The position numbers and the translations under genes are program-made. From Bugulina stolonifera (lineage: Eukaryota > Bryozoa > Gymnolaemata > Cheilostomatida > Bugulidae): a DNA stretch of 64,000 nt. A model generated the notes under the pieces. The model was not told the DNA's origin and searched no databases. It saw only the letters and a list, made by a program, of their open reading frames with translations. How positions within the stretch are numbered: the stretch's first letter is position 1; each line of letters starts with the position of its first letter. Positions 27,833-40,972 of the stretch are shown piece by piece. The DNA lies in the NCBI GenBank assembly GCA_935421135.1, contig OW285188.1, positions 5,694,733 to 5,758,732 on the forward strand. The letters are read 5' to 3'.

Positions 27833-29077
27833 GTTGGTTGAATGCAGTACATATTTTTCCTCTAATAAATCACTTTATATACCAATAAACTTCATGATAT
27901 TGGTGGTTACATTATGCATATACGGTGCAATGTTTTTGTGTGCATAGTTTACACCATTCATATCTGAGTTGGGACTAAAGCTACTATGCTGCTAGAGAAT
28001 ACTGTTGTGCTTGACCTGATGGTTTCGACTCATAACCTGAGATCTCTTGCATAGGTTATATTGTTTGTTGTAATTAGCATTGGACGTTAGGCATTGCTTA
28101 GGAGTTTCACATCAGCTGTACGCACTGTTACACTTCTAACTGGTTGTAGTGCAGACATCAATTCCACATACAATTGTACATTATATCAACATACACAACT
28201 AAATAGAATGCTTTGATAGTTTTGACTATGTAAAACACTTGACTCGTATACCATCCTAATATGAATAGTAAACATTCATGGTTCTTGCCATTCATTCTTT
28301 TACAGGACTTTTGGTGTTGCACAGCTTTTATAATGTTACCTAAATACCTAGACAACACGTAGAGGCCTAAATTTTTCACATACGTTGTATGGTCGATTGA
28401 GCCTTTTTCAGGGCAAATCGGTGATTTGCCTCCCCAAAAATCTGTCCAATCTAAAATATTTGTTGTGTCTCACTCCTTGTGTCAACTAACTCTCAGTTGA
28501 ACTTTTACTTTCTGCACATTGATCACAAAGTAATTACCAGTATTAAGTGGAAAGCAATGTACATGTAAGTTACCTGCAATCCTGCATATTTTTTAATTTG
28601 ATATAAATCATGATGGTTGCCTTTATGCCTTGTTTACAAATGTCAAATACCATACATAAAAATATACACTTTTATAAGCAATCTCAACAAATTAACGTGT
28701 TTGGTAGTTAGTTATCTCCTCCTGTGTGGCAGTTGTATCACAACTCCCACGATAACTGATGTCGTTTATAATTTGTTCATAACTTGTTATTATTGTGGTA
28801 CCACTTTGATTACTGTGAATAGAAAGGTGTTTAAGATCTCAATGAGGATAGTCGATCGAGACGAACTTAAAGCCGACCTCAAAGTTCAATATGGGATGTA
28901 AGAAACCGGGCAATATTCCAACTACAAATTGTTTGTGCAAAATATGGTATGATTGATCACAAGTATCAATGAAATGAATGCTGTAGATTTGGGTCATAGT
29001 ATTTCAAGCTCTGCCAGGGCTGTCTAGTCGTTAGCCACAGGTGCCATCCAAGAATAATAATAATATAGTAAATCGCC
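27833..29077. other. DPH1-SELENOI intergenic stretch
   Basis: This stretch holds the DPH1 3' UTR and the upstream region of the SELENOI-like gene, which is on the same strand. A 94-codon open frame near 28617-28901 shows no recognisable motif. No other gene is seen. Confidence 0.5.
27864..27889 (+). promoter_or_regulatory. DPH1: Candidate DPH1 polyadenylation signals
   Basis: Two AATAAA hexamers (27864-27869 and 27884-27889) lie 32 and 52 bp after the DPH1 stop codon, the first such motifs downstream. Motif evidence only. Confidence 0.5.
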
Positions 29078-32000
29078 ATGGGTAAATACTTAGGACAAGA
29101 AATCCTTCATGGATTTGATGCATACAAGGTAAACACTAGACTAGAAAAAATTTTAAAAAATAAAGGAACTTTAAATTAAAATTAACCAACAAAACTTAAC
29201 TATGCGACAACTAAACTTAATAAATAATTATCACTGTGTTTTTTATCAAGTATGATGTTGTAATGAATAACATAAGATATTTCTTTATTATAATTATTAT
29301 ATATATAATTTGTTATAGAACAGACCTTATAATTGATGATTAATTTTAAATTTATAATTATAATATTATTATGTGAAGCCTGGTTATTCTAGTTTTTCAT
29401 TGTTATTATTATTCTGATACTCTGGTAAATAAAAATTAAGTGTTAATATAAATATAAACTATTCTATACTATACTATACTATTATCATAATTATTATGTG
29501 CCTGCCTAATGATTTAGCTGTTTTTTAAAAAAAGTTAGATAGTTTATATTTATATACTATAAATCATAATGTAAATATACTGAGTATTTAGTATATTTAT
29601 ATTACGATTTATAGTATATATATAAACCTTCCCAATAATATTGTTGTCTGATGATTGGTAGATGTACCATTAGCATTACCATGAAGCAATATTGTAACAA
29701 CAATAAAATATTTTATCCATAAAACATATTCTATAAATATATACATGTAGTTATTATTATTATGAAAAATATTGTAGTTTAATAGAATATTACAGTAGAG
29801 AATGCATGTTAATAATTGACATTAGTATTATTATAATTACATGTATAATATTATTAATTAATCTGCTAACGACTGCCAAGGATATACATTAAATTTAATA
29901 AAATTGATAATAAATATTTATTGTTGTGTCCGGCTATGTAGCATTGGTGTAGCTGTCACGACATGTACCTGAAAGTAGTACCATTTGAGGTGTGTTGAGT
30001 CAGGCCTAGATTTTTATTGTGTTACTGTAATTTACTCTAAGTCTTGTATCCTCTCCAGCTTCTCAGTCAGTATCTCTTCTATTTTCTTCTTATATTAATC
30101 ATAGAGTGCTAGCTCATAGCTCAAGACACTTTGCCTGGCAAAACCAAGTAAACTTTAAAGGGGTTAGGCACTGTCCCTTGGTTGGGACCAATGTTTATCT
30201 TGAGGGTTTCTATTTTTCATGATGTCTCATGATCGCGATAACCTTCACCTACATTGTATATGTCTTGGATAACTCGTACACATTCCTAAGCAAATCTCAT
30301 TTCTCCGACAATCCTTTGTCGATATAGATATAAGTGTTGCAGCTTGTGAAATGATTGACAATGTATTGTAATGTTTTTGCTGTTGTGTGCAACCTACTTG
30401 CAAAAGTGAAGAGCCTATGAGTGGTGCTAGGCCTTCTTCTTTACATGAAAGGTCGACAGGTACTTGTAGTCAAGTTAACCAAGACAACCCATCAATGAGT
30501 CAATGCTTGCTTGCTATACTTGAGAAAGAGTATGCTCAGTCCTAGTAGGTTGTTCGGGCATCAAGGTCGAAGACCTTCTCAGCTGGAACTACCTGTACTA
30601 TGAGAGAAGATTCTGTATAAGTAGTATAGAAGTGTCTTTATGGAGATCCAAGCATCAACTGAGACGATGATAGTAAAAACCATTCGCTTTATATAATATT
30701 CCAACTTTCAGAGAATAGTTCCAGTTAGAGGCCGTCGTAGCGTCGTGCTTAATTTCACAACAAAGTGGCGGCCGGAAGGCCGAGGGCCGACCCAACATAG
30801 GACGCCCATAACAAAATTTGCTTAAAGACATGAGATTCATGTGCAAAATCAATTACAGCTATTTCTGAGAGGCCGGCCTCAGTTACATAGGTATAAAAGG
30901 GTAAAATGTACCAGTAATTATAACCATATAGTCAAAACAATGCATAACAAGTATAGAGATATGTGACTAATGTAGGTAAGTACAAGAGGGTTAGGACATA
31001 CATGTAGATGAGTCGAGCAATAAAGACTACAAGGACTTGAGGTGCGACAATGTCCATCAGGCGGGCTCAGGCCGTATAAGCAAATGTCCTGACCATTACA
31101 GTATTATAACAAGATTTACTCATTTATTAAAAAAATAATAATAAGAGTAACAAAGTTTTAACGTAGCATAGCTTACACCTAAGACTAGGCATGCCAAATC
31201 AGAAAGGCTTGCTGAGTTGAAAATATTCACACTGCCGATAACGACATAAATAACGCAATAATACTGTTGTTCTAAGGTCGATATGGTTCATGATTTTAGT
31301 CTTTCCAATAGATCAATATTTTGAAATGACATGAAATTCTAAAACATTTGAGAGAATTTTTAAGGGGTTCAGCCATACTTGTTATATGATTCTCCTTGCA
31401 AGAAAAAGATCACATTTAAAAGAATATATTAATCCCTTGGGGCCACCGCAATGCTACCTGTCTTTTTTCTAAACCTAGGTTCATATATCAGTAGTGTGCA
31501 TTCTCTACTTAGGGCCAACACTGATAGAATTCAAACGTCAGTAAAACAAAAACAAATCAAGATGTTGATTTATATTAAGGGGAACTTATCTGTTTGGAAT
31601 ATTAGAATGTAGATTGACCATGGGTGGCCGTAGATTACCAACACAGATCTACATATACATGGCGAGGGTGTAGCCTATCTCACAAGGAACTGAAATTTGA
31701 TTATAATGTCAATAACTGATTTTTAATGTTTTACAAGTTATATTTAGCAAGTTATTATAATTATCAAAGTTTTAAATTTTAGTTCCTTGTCAAGGGAATC
31801 GATTTTATGCACTGTCCAGTTGTGTGTGACCTTGGTAGCCAGTATTTTTCAGCAGCAGTAACTTCTCCACATTGTTAAATAGTAAAGTAAAGTAACTTCC
31901 TGCTTAGTTTCTTCGTAGTAATTATCGTTTAGCACCATTTGACTCAGGTGACCCTGCCTCATTCGTCAGAGAAATGGGTTGAAGCTCAATTGCCTTTCTA

Positions 32001-35000
32001 TATTCCAATACTTTGATCCAGAGTAATGATCCTTTGTCTGTTGGAAATACTTGCACTGTTGGAGATAGTTGCACTGTCGATAGCCCCTGTGCTATCTTTA
32101 TCTCTTATTACTAGTTATTGTGTATAGGGCCTACAGTATTTTATTGAAATTCTTTTACCGCCGTAACACTTTGTTCCTCTGCTTTTGCATTCGACACACT
32201 GTATCTACTCTTGTATATTCGGTGTTGTTGTTCTCTGGTATACCTGCTCTATAAGTATGAAATGGGAACCCTGCTAGACCAATGGGGTTTACTACTAATT
32301 ACCACTACCCATGTTGACTACATGGAACATGTGCTTACGTGTCACTTATTCTTTATCACTAGCAGACTACAGCCATTAACACACTCAAGTAGAACCTAAC
32401 TCTATTCCTATTATAACTACACTGTATTTATGTTCATAAAACAGTGGGGGAGTAACATACATAGCATGTAATATACACTATGTAGCATATAATATGTATG
32501 TAGTATTACATTGTATAGGCTCCAGTTGATAAGATGTACACTGTATGCTAATATAGCCTACACCTTACTATAGAATATGAATGTGATGTTATTATGGTCA
32601 GCTAGTGTTTTGTGATTAGCACTGCTTTACATTTAGGCTGCTGATGGAAAACATGACTATTTAAATGTGTGTTATTGTATCGTACCATGCGCTAGTCTTT
32701 ACGCCGTTTCTGTTTACAATATACAGAATTTTCTAATGGTTGACATAAGTATTCACTTCATGGTCATTGGTTTATATTTTTTTTAACTCCCAGGCAATAA
32801 TTTTGGTTTCTAATACAAAAGCAGGCAACTATTGTAGGCTATACATGTATAAGGGATGATTTCTCTTTGCTTTTTGCAGTACAACTCTATGGACACAAGT
32901 CCTTTCTCTAACTATGTCATGCACCCTTTCTGGAACTGTTTTGTCAAGGTATGTATTACTATATTACTGTATTGTTGTACACCACACGTAGTGTAACACT
33001 GGAATTGAACCCCTTATCACAAATCTCCACTAAGCGTGCTAAGACATGGGGTCATCTGTGCTACTGATCCTCTCAAAGTTCAGGGCATACAGTCCAACCT
33101 TTGGCCATTCAACACCTACATACATGAACACAACTGTAATTATATATAGTTGCATTATCTAAGAGGTGTATACTACAGTGATTACTAGGGCTATACTACA
33201 TCTACACTCTACCTGTACATCACCAGGTGGGACAATAGTCTAAGAATCCTAGTAGCATGGCTTATGAGAGTAGGCAGAGTCCACATTCTACGCTATATGG
33301 AATAGCATTAGGTCCATGTACATGTATGTGTGTGATATAGCCTACATATCTTATGTTGCAGCTCATACCAATGAATGTAGCCGCCAACATGCTGACGTTT
33401 GTTGGCTTCTTATTGCTTCCACTGAGTTTTCTGGTGTTAGCTTACTATGACTACGACTTCACCCAGAACTATAGCATACCCAAGTGGGTGTGGCTTATGT
33501 GTGCCTTCAACAACTTCATGTCACATACCTTAGGTAAGCTGTAACTATCATCTATAAGGGACGGCAATGTAGGTTATGTGTAGGTTTATATGAGTTTGTT
33601 ACATGGTAACCTACATAGTAAATGCCTATATGTTTAGGTCTATGATATTGTATCAGGTATTACTCTACCAGTCCAGTATCAAGTGGGAAAACCTCCATTT
33701 GAGTTTGTTTAATGATAAATGGGTGATAAGAATGGTTAGTTATATTTACATAATTATAATATACAGTGTAGTAGTGCTACATGCGCTTCATATATAGACT
33801 GTGGGAATATACATGTAGAGTCCAGTGCCTCAGGAGCTGTAAAACTGGGTGGAGTTGTCCTCTCGGCTGGGAAATAGAAACTATTTTGAAAATCAATATA
33901 AACCTGGTTTCTAATTTTAATATGGAATCAGTTTGCGGGATAGTAAGAGTAGAGGTTGACAAGAATGGAATACATGTTTCCCCAGATATCAAAAGTTATA
34001 CATTTGAATCTCATGAGTAGAGGTCTGACAATGGAGTAGTCTTCTCTTGACTCAGTTGAGAGAAGATAACTTTAAAAGTTCCATAATTTCTGTATATTGC
34101 ATGTGTATCTGGACCTTCATGTACATGTAATATAGCATGTAGTACAGCATAGCGTAGTATAGTAATGTACAGTACAGTACAATAGTATGTAGTACCTCTA
34201 GTATAGTGCAGTGTAGTATAGTATAGAAAACAGTGGTTAATACAATGATAGATTAGCCTTAGGCACCATGACATTGACTTCTCATTTTATAGATGGAATT
34301 GATGGAAAGCAAGCGAGGCGTACCAAGACCAGTTCAGTATTAGGAGAACTGTTCGATCATGGGCTAGATGCATGGAGTACAACATTCTTTGCTATAGCTA
34401 TCTATGATATATTTGGGCAGGGGTACTGGGGCGCCCCACCTTTGCGGTTTCTTATGGTACTTATGGCTATACAGTGCACATTTGTATTTACTCACTGGGA
34501 GAAATATAACACAGGGATACTCTACCTTCCTTGGGCTTATGATCTGGCCTTAGTGGTATGTTGAATTATACTAATATTATATTCTGATACTTGTATATAA
34601 TTGGGCCGTCAAACTGCATATTATACACCTAGAATTATGCTTGTCTGTACATGTATCTACATGTACCTGTATCACATAGCTATGCTACATGTTGCATTGA
34701 ACAATGTATTTTTATTTCTGGTCCATTTAGTGATAGGTGGATCTTAGGCTATAGTAGCATGTTTTAACTTACTAGTTATTTTGTTTCTTCTAGCTGTACA
34801 ATTATGACCAAATAGGTCTACATGTATTTTGGTAAACTTGCAGGCATTTGTTTAGCCTTGAGGTGAATAACTCCCTGCTTTCTCTCTCATTACCATGTGT
34901 TTTGTGTGCAGGGTATGACACTAGCCTATGCACTCACCTATATGTTTGGAGTAGAGTTCTGGCAGTTCTATGTACCTGTACCAGGCCTGTCGGAGAAAAT

Positions 35001-37304
35001 GACTATAGCTGACTGCCTCGTCTTGTTGTTATACAGTAAGTATTTATACAAAATACTCTTTCTCTGCTGATACCAATATTACACTGTGTTTGGTAAGAAA
35101 TCTCCAAACTGCTGCACTGCTATATTAGTTTAATGAACTGTGTAGTACTGTAAGATATTACTCATGTTAGGAGTTATCCTACTATCCTTAGTTAAAGCTG
35201 ATTACTGTATGGAGTCCTTATAATACAATATCTTGGCTTGTTAGTTATGTGTCATAAATCTACTACTAGCTGTAAATTCTCTCCTATTGTTATGTGATAT
35301 TTAATTTTACCCCAAGTATAATTATATTACAATAATTGATATGCAAAAGTGTTTTATGCAGTTCGTTACCATGGTTACTTGATATAATGTGCTTGTACAT
35401 CTACATGTAGTTCCTAGTATGAAAAGTGGGTGCACTACATCAGTGTATAGACTTGAAGTTGTGTTCTCTCATGTCTAACACTGGTTATTATATTGTGTTT
35501 CAGTATCCAACTATGTAGTGAGTGTACCCATATGTATCCTGAATGTAGTCACGTAAGTACATTTCTTACTACACCAACTGCACATATGACTGTATAGTCG
35601 TGTTGAATAAAGGGGTGGAGTTGCCCTCTCATCGTTGTGTATTCAACTTGTTTTATATCACCACTGACCTCTACATGTACATTGTATATACATATAGAGA
35701 GCTGACTACTGTATATATATGATTGCATTGCTGATGTTCCTACATAATATTATTATGTTATCTGGTAACACTTGCACTGTATAAATCACTGAACATATCA
35801 CATACACTGTATTCACCACTACACTGAATGTGTTACAGCTCGTATATCTACAAGACAGGCAAGATGCTGTCTTTATCTGAATCTATTAGACCACTGCTAC
35901 CGGCAGCTATATTCTTCCCTCTCACCTACGCCTGGGCAGCATACTCTCAGACTGACATCATTGTCAGGTGCCCAAGGTGCTACTACACACTCTCAGGTGT
36001 CCTGTTTGCACAGATTACGGTATGTTTTACTGTTATACTATAAACTTGTACTCTGGGCTTATGAACACACATGTACATGGGCACTCTCGAGTATGGTAAT
36101 GTATTACAATTGGTATCTGTTATATAATACAATATGCAACTGCACTTTTTATGACTTTGGAAACCACAGACAATGCCTGGCACAGCTAGTGGCTGGTCAT
36201 GTGACCGATGTTACAGCCAATTGAATCATCTCTTTCATTTTAGACACGGATGATAGTGAATCAGATGAGTAATACAAGAGCCCAGGCATTCAATTGGCTG
36301 CTGACACCTCTTATGGTTATAACACCAGTGAGCTATGTGTACAACCTGGGGGAGCTAGAAGTGTACATACTCTATACATACACAGCGCTATCTATGTTAG
36401 CTCATGTACATTATGGCCAGTCTGTGGTAAGTATAATAGTATATTAGTGACTGTGTTTAGTTCTAGGGCTGCTCTTGATCTATTACCAGGTACATTGTTG
36501 TTGTGTTATGTTCTGAGGTGAGGTTTACTTTTTGTGTATTTACAGTTTAGTAGACTATTAGATGTATTGCAGTCAAGTCTACTTGGTATGGTTTCTTCAT
36601 AGAACATTTGTGCATGTTTATATATTTACACTACATCATCTGACCTTTTGTTTTCACTACATCAACTGACATGTCAGGGTGGCACAGTTGGTGGCATACA
36701 TGCACACAAATCGTGAGGTTGTGAGTTCAAGCCCCCAGCTGTGTCATTTCTGGCAAAGGCCTTCAGCAAGTCTTTCACCCTAGCTGCGCCTGTTCGGATC
36801 AGGGCGTATAAATAATACAGGAGGTCCCGTGTAGTGTTTACATCAAAAACACGCACGTTAAAGATCCACCTCTGCCCTGATTCGCAAAGAGAAGCCAGAT
36901 TCTGGCGGGGTATGTGACAACATTAGGGTGGCAGGTTGATGTAGTGGTCACTGACCATGCACTCCTGTTGTGGAAGGTGAACTCTTCTACTCAGAGCCCA
37001 GCTCCTGTCGCTCATACAAGTTTCGAACTTCTGAGGTCCGTTAAATAGGATGGCCAAGTGGCGCGACAGAAACAAAACAAAACAAAACCTTTTGTTTTCA
37101 CTGGCGAGTTACTCAAGATTAGAATCTCTCACCAACATTTGGAGGCTTATATTTGTTGCAGAATTGAGGGCATGTATTACACTCCCTGAATACGTAATGT
37201 TACTTGTCCGTGTTTATTTATTTCAGGTGCAAGAAATAGCTGATTATATCAATTTGTATGTGTTCTCAGTGGAGAAACGGCCACCCAGAGCAAAGAGCAG
37301 ATAA
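29078..37304 (+). CDS. SELENOI (EPT1): Ethanolaminephosphotransferase 1-like, without selenocysteine
   Basis: This is an integral ER/Golgi membrane enzyme of the CDP-alcohol phosphotransferase family that joins CDP-ethanolamine to diacylglycerol or alkyl-acylglycerol to make phosphatidylethanolamine. Nine exons join in phase to 389 codons: 29078-29128, 32880-32948, 33362-33533, 34293-34555, 34912-35035, 35504-35552, 35839-36019, 36244-36426 and 37227-37304. The catalytic motif DG-x2-AR-x8-G-x3-D-x3-D is intact (DGKQARR then GELFDHGLD). SELENOI-specific stretches include SNYVMHPFWN, HWEKYNTGILYLPW and NTRAQAFNWLL. Several hydrophobic segments follow, as expected for a multi-pass enzyme. The C-terminus is VEKRPPRAKSR and then TAA; there is no in-frame TGA, so it is not a selenoprotein. 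Length is close to the 397 residues of the human enzyme. CEPT1/CHPT1 is the less likely alternative. Confidence 0.93.
29129..32879 (+). other. SELENOI-like intron 1 (3.75 kb)
   Basis: This is the intron after the 17-codon first exon. It includes a very AT-rich segment (about 29130-29930) with a hairpin palindrome (29542-29626), and a short GC-richer patch near 30720-30790. No gene or recognised element was found elsewhere in it. Confidence 0.6.
29542..29626. repeat. Near-perfect AT-rich hairpin palindrome
   Basis: The left arm (29542-29580) and right arm (29591-29626) are reverse complements over about 37 bp with a few mismatches, around a 10-base loop. Both arms contain tatactataaatc or its complement. 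It could be a very small palindromic MITE or a structure-forming sequence; it lies in SELENOI-like intron 1. Confidence 0.75.
36659..37087 (+). mobile_element. tRNA-derived SINE with 15-bp target-site duplication
   Basis: The element is flanked by identical copies of ccttttgttttcact (36644-36658 and 37088-37102). Its head has an A-box-like tggcacagttggtgg and a B-box-like gagttcaagcc. It has a middle part containing acacgcacgttaaagatcc, a second tRNA-like module starting near 36927 (ggtggcaggttgatgtagtg), and an (aaaac)n tail. These are hallmarks of LINE-mobilised, pol III-derived SINEs. It sits in sense orientation in the last intron of the SELENOI-like gene, about 140 bp before the terminal exon. 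The perfect duplication suggests a fairly recent insertion. Confidence 0.85.
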
Positions 37305-37902
37305 CTCCAGTAATTAACAAACCGTATGCCTCATCCATATTTGTACAAGATGAATTTTAACAGTATTACATAGCTATTCGATCTTCTACACTTTGTATTT
37401 GCTCACATATTTATAATATTAAACTACAATGTTACTGTTTGTTGTGAAGTTGCATTTGATTTGGTTTTATCTGGTTTTTCTTTGTAAAAATGTTGTCTCT
37501 TTCATTGGGCATTTTGGGCTGTTGTTATGGCCACATTTACTCGTATGTATGTAATATACAATCATGTTCATAATGTCGTAATGTATACTAGTGGTGTCTG
37601 AATTTATTCAATTCTGTTTGGAGAAATCACACCTTAATTAATAACCTTTTAGAAACCTGTTTTAGTTAGAGCAGCATGTATCTGATGACAGAACTATTAT
37701 ATATCAAGTTTTAAATCAACTGTTTTATTAAAACATGAGTGAATGAATACTATCATAAATGATATGGAGGCTGAAAAAGGAAGACTGGGAATGTAGACTG
37801 TACATTGCATAACACTTGCTGGTTTTTAGTTATAAAAGTAATAAATACTCATAGATATGCTTTACACAAACAAGTATGTATAATGATTGTCTGTAAAAAG
37901 TA

Positions 37903-37908
37903 AATAAA
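37903..37908 (+). promoter_or_regulatory. SELENOI (EPT1): Candidate SELENOI-like polyadenylation signal
   Basis: An AATAAA hexamer lies about 600 bp after the stop codon and about 135 bp before the stop codon of the convergent NRBF2-like gene. Motif evidence only; an earlier variant signal could be used. Confidence 0.3.
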
Positions 37909-38043
37909 ATGCTATATGGTCTATAGGTAAAATCGCCCCAGCTGATAATGGTCCCAACTGATAACAGAAAGTTACTTTACCACTAGTCCTAGAAAGTCCT
38001 TGGAAAGTCTAATCTTGCACAAAATATACCCATTTTGTAAACA

Positions 38044-39734
38044 TCACAAGCTAGTACTGTCTCGTAGACTCTCCTCAGGAATCTCAAAGGGTGGTGGCGC
38101 CCCAAGGGGTTCTATCTCTAAATCTCCGGGCAAGGAGTCCATATAGTTGCATCCATCATCATCATTCGAGGGTAGCCACTCGTTCTCCTGTGACTTTGTA
38201 TGGCTCCCTGATCCCAGCTGTTCCTTCAGCCGCGTGTTCTCAGTTACCAGTTGGTCAATAAGCTCCTTCAGGTGATAGTTCACATCCTTCAATTCCTCGA
38301 GCGTATCTGATGTAGCCTTCGGTTTCTTCTTGGCATAGTTTGGCAATCTGCAATATATATTGCATGTCATACAGCATTTCAGGGCCTATTTATAATTAAA
38401 CAGCATACCACGAGGGTCAAATAGAGCAGCTCAATGCTAGGTTACATGTCATCATTAATTGACTTCACATGGCATGAGCAAGGGTCTAAGGATAACAAAC
38501 AGAGTTTATTGCCAATTATTGCCCAATTAACAGTTTGGAAGTTTGTTGCTTGGGAGGACTGGTTCTGGGTTGTCAAGAAGCACATAGTGACAGCTAAACT
38601 GCTGATGTAAATACCATACTTCACTTTGCTAGCCTTTACAAGATGACAGACTTCACATTGATCGCCCATATTGACTAAGACTGCTTTCAGACTGCCGTTT
38701 ATACTGACTACTAGCGGAGAGCGGCCACCACTAACCATAACTACATTATATTATAGCGACATGCTCCAATGAGTGGTAGGGGTCAACAAGTTCAACAAGA
38801 TAAACTTTAAACCCCATAACTAACCGACACGTACCAACGATAGTATAGCACTAACCACATTGCGGTTAGCGTTGACTGCTCGCCGCTAGTAGTTAGTATA
38901 AACGGCAGTCTGGAAGCAGGTCTGTCTGCCACTAATTAATTTAACATTATTTTAATGTAGTCATTCAGGAACTGTAGAGAGATAATGCCACAAAGCTATG
39001 TTATGGTAGAATCAGTGCATTCCCATTACTTACATATCAAGGTCATCATTAGTGAGGCAAGCATGTACTGCCTCCTGGTCAAGCTTGTCCTTTAGTGAGT
39101 CCATTAAAGTTTCCTGCTGACTTAGTTGTTTCTGGAGTATCTCATTATATTTAACAGCATCTAACATAGCAAGCTCTGCCGTTTTTTCACGTATTGATGC
39201 TATATATGGCTTTCGTTTCAGTTCAATGATGTCTTTCTTTTGACGTTGTAATAATACACTCTGTTGTGTCATGTGGTGTTCCATCTGAGCGTATAATGAG
39301 TCAACCAGATGGCGGTTAGAATTGTCTACATTATGCATGTCTCGAGATGGGATGTTTAACTGTGCTGTTCTTAGGTGAGCTTTATATGGGGGAAATATAA
39401 CAAAAATTTTGATACATTTAACTAAAGGCAGCTTAAAATGGCTGAATGATACAAGGCATGATAGCCATCATAAAACTCAATTATAAACTAATTGGATCTA
39501 TTCAATTAACGAAACACAAACAAAGATTAACCAGCAATGCAATTTATAGACCTGGCAACCATTTGGTATCGAAGAATAGACTAGATCCGTATAGCATTAT
39601 ATTTTATATATTATTACTGACTCAGACAATATGCTGAGCTTACCATGAGCTCTCTGATGACATTCAATAGCTGCCGGATAGTCAACTTCCCTTTGCTTTA
39701 GAAGCGATTCAGCCTTTCTATCTTCAACATGCGC
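38044..39734 (-). CDS. NRBF2: NRBF2-like (Atg38-type) autophagy protein, 5' end incomplete
   Basis: In animals NRBF2 binds ATG14 and stabilises the PI3-kinase complex I that starts autophagosomes. Minus-strand exons 39644-39734, 39034-39379 and 38044-38347 join exactly in phase. They encode an N-terminal MIT-like helical hairpin (AHVEDRKAESLLKQ, YPAAIECHQRAHAHL), a helical coiled-coil-prone middle (LVDSLYAQMEHHMTQQ and on), a second coiled coil (ELIDQLVTENTRLKEQL, matching the vertebrate VEFLVAENERLRKEN segment), and an acidic proline-containing tail (PLGAPPPFEIPEESL) like the vertebrate end. The first few codons lie in an upstream exon not identified with confidence; a minus-strand exon ending at 40822 with a GTAAGA donor (reading CPNEEE) fits the phase but has no start codon. 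Identification rests on architecture and modest similarity. Confidence 0.78.
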
Positions 39735-40394
39735 CTACAAATTGATGAGACTTCATAACGTGAAGGATTCAACATGGGAGTAACAGCTGAACAGAACAGA
39801 GCAGATTTACAACTCATGTGCAGAGGTCAATGCAGTCACTGAATCTCGTGGTCTAAAAACTTCAGAGCAAACTCAAAGCATCTTCAACTTTAGCAAGTAT
39901 GTTGCAAAGAATAAAGTGTTCAACCATTGCACAAGGAATGCCTGTAAGCAAGATTCGCCTGTAATTCTGGAGACGTTCTTCAGGACAATCTTTAGGTACA
40001 AAAAGAAACAAAAGCTTCTTTCCATCGGTATGGGGGGCTTTTTGTTCTTGAAATTACACGTCGAATATGTAGGATAAGCAAGGAGATGCCCGATAGGTGC
40101 ATATTAGCAGGTTACCTTACTCGATTCCATCTGGACATGGGGACTCACATGGCTTTAAATTTCTAATATTTTGAAACTGCATTGCCTCGCAATTCATTAT
40201 TTAATTTTTTACTGAATTATAGTTATTGCTTAAATAAAAACATCTCACTATTAATCGCAGGTAAGAAATCAATGATCTAATGAGATCAGCATTTCACTAC
40301 TTTAGGGATGGGGAAAGCACTTCACCAACAGCAAAGTTACTAAAGTAGCACAGGATCGTTACAGGGGTTAGATGGCTTTCCTAACACCAAAAAC

Positions 40395-40465
40395 TTTTAC
40401 AGGAACAAACTTGGATCTCTCACATGAAAGACGAGAGCTCTAACCACTAGGCCACGGCAGCTCAG
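40395..40465 (-). mobile_element. tRNA-like SINE head fragment
   Basis: Read on the minus strand it starts gctgccgtggcctagtggtt and contains an A-box-like tggcctagtgg and a degenerate B-box-like agtttgttcc. This resembles the tRNA-related head of a SINE. It lacks the structure of a functional tRNA gene, and the element's far end is not defined. Confidence 0.5.
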
Positions 40466-40972
40466 AGCGTAAATAAATTATTGCTATTTATCATAATTAA
40501 TAAAGTGTATCTCTAAAATTCATACCTCCTAAAACAAAACAAAGAAATAACCATGAAAATAAAATTTCACTGCGTTTCTCAGTTGTGTTGTAGAGTTGGG
40601 CCTTTTTAAATGACTAATATTGTCTGTTTGTCGAGACTATAGACCTTCAATTTAAGAATAAGGCCTTCTCGATAACAGACGGGGCATCCAAGAAGTATAC
40701 GGCTGGAAGCCCAACATAAAAGAGACTTCATTAAGAAATAGTTTGTGTGAATGTTCCAGTTAAACTTGAAATTTAATTAGCTATTTACTTATAAAAATTC
40801 AATATAGATAGGCCTCTTACCTCTTCTTCATTAGGACATACTAAAGCACACAGCAAGTGTACGCCTTGATCAACTTCAATCCTTAGGCAGCTTATTATTG
40901 TCAGTAGGCTGTGTCTATGTGTCACTAACCGTGTGACTTGGCTTCAGCAGCATAAATCAAGGATGTTTACCA

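Noticed and set aside
28617..28901. 94-codon open frame between DPH1 and SELENOI
   Set aside because: No recognisable domain, codon pattern or splice context; composition looks like AT-rich noncoding DNA.
30655..30852. Open frame over a GC-richer patch (ggcggccggaaggccgaggg region)
   Set aside because: Short and without motifs. The local GC rise might be a fragment of a repeat, but no ends or family features could be identified.
40395..40465. Possible tRNA gene (A- and B-box-like motifs)
   Set aside because: The B box is degenerate and no cloverleaf arms or anticodon stem are convincing; read as a SINE head.
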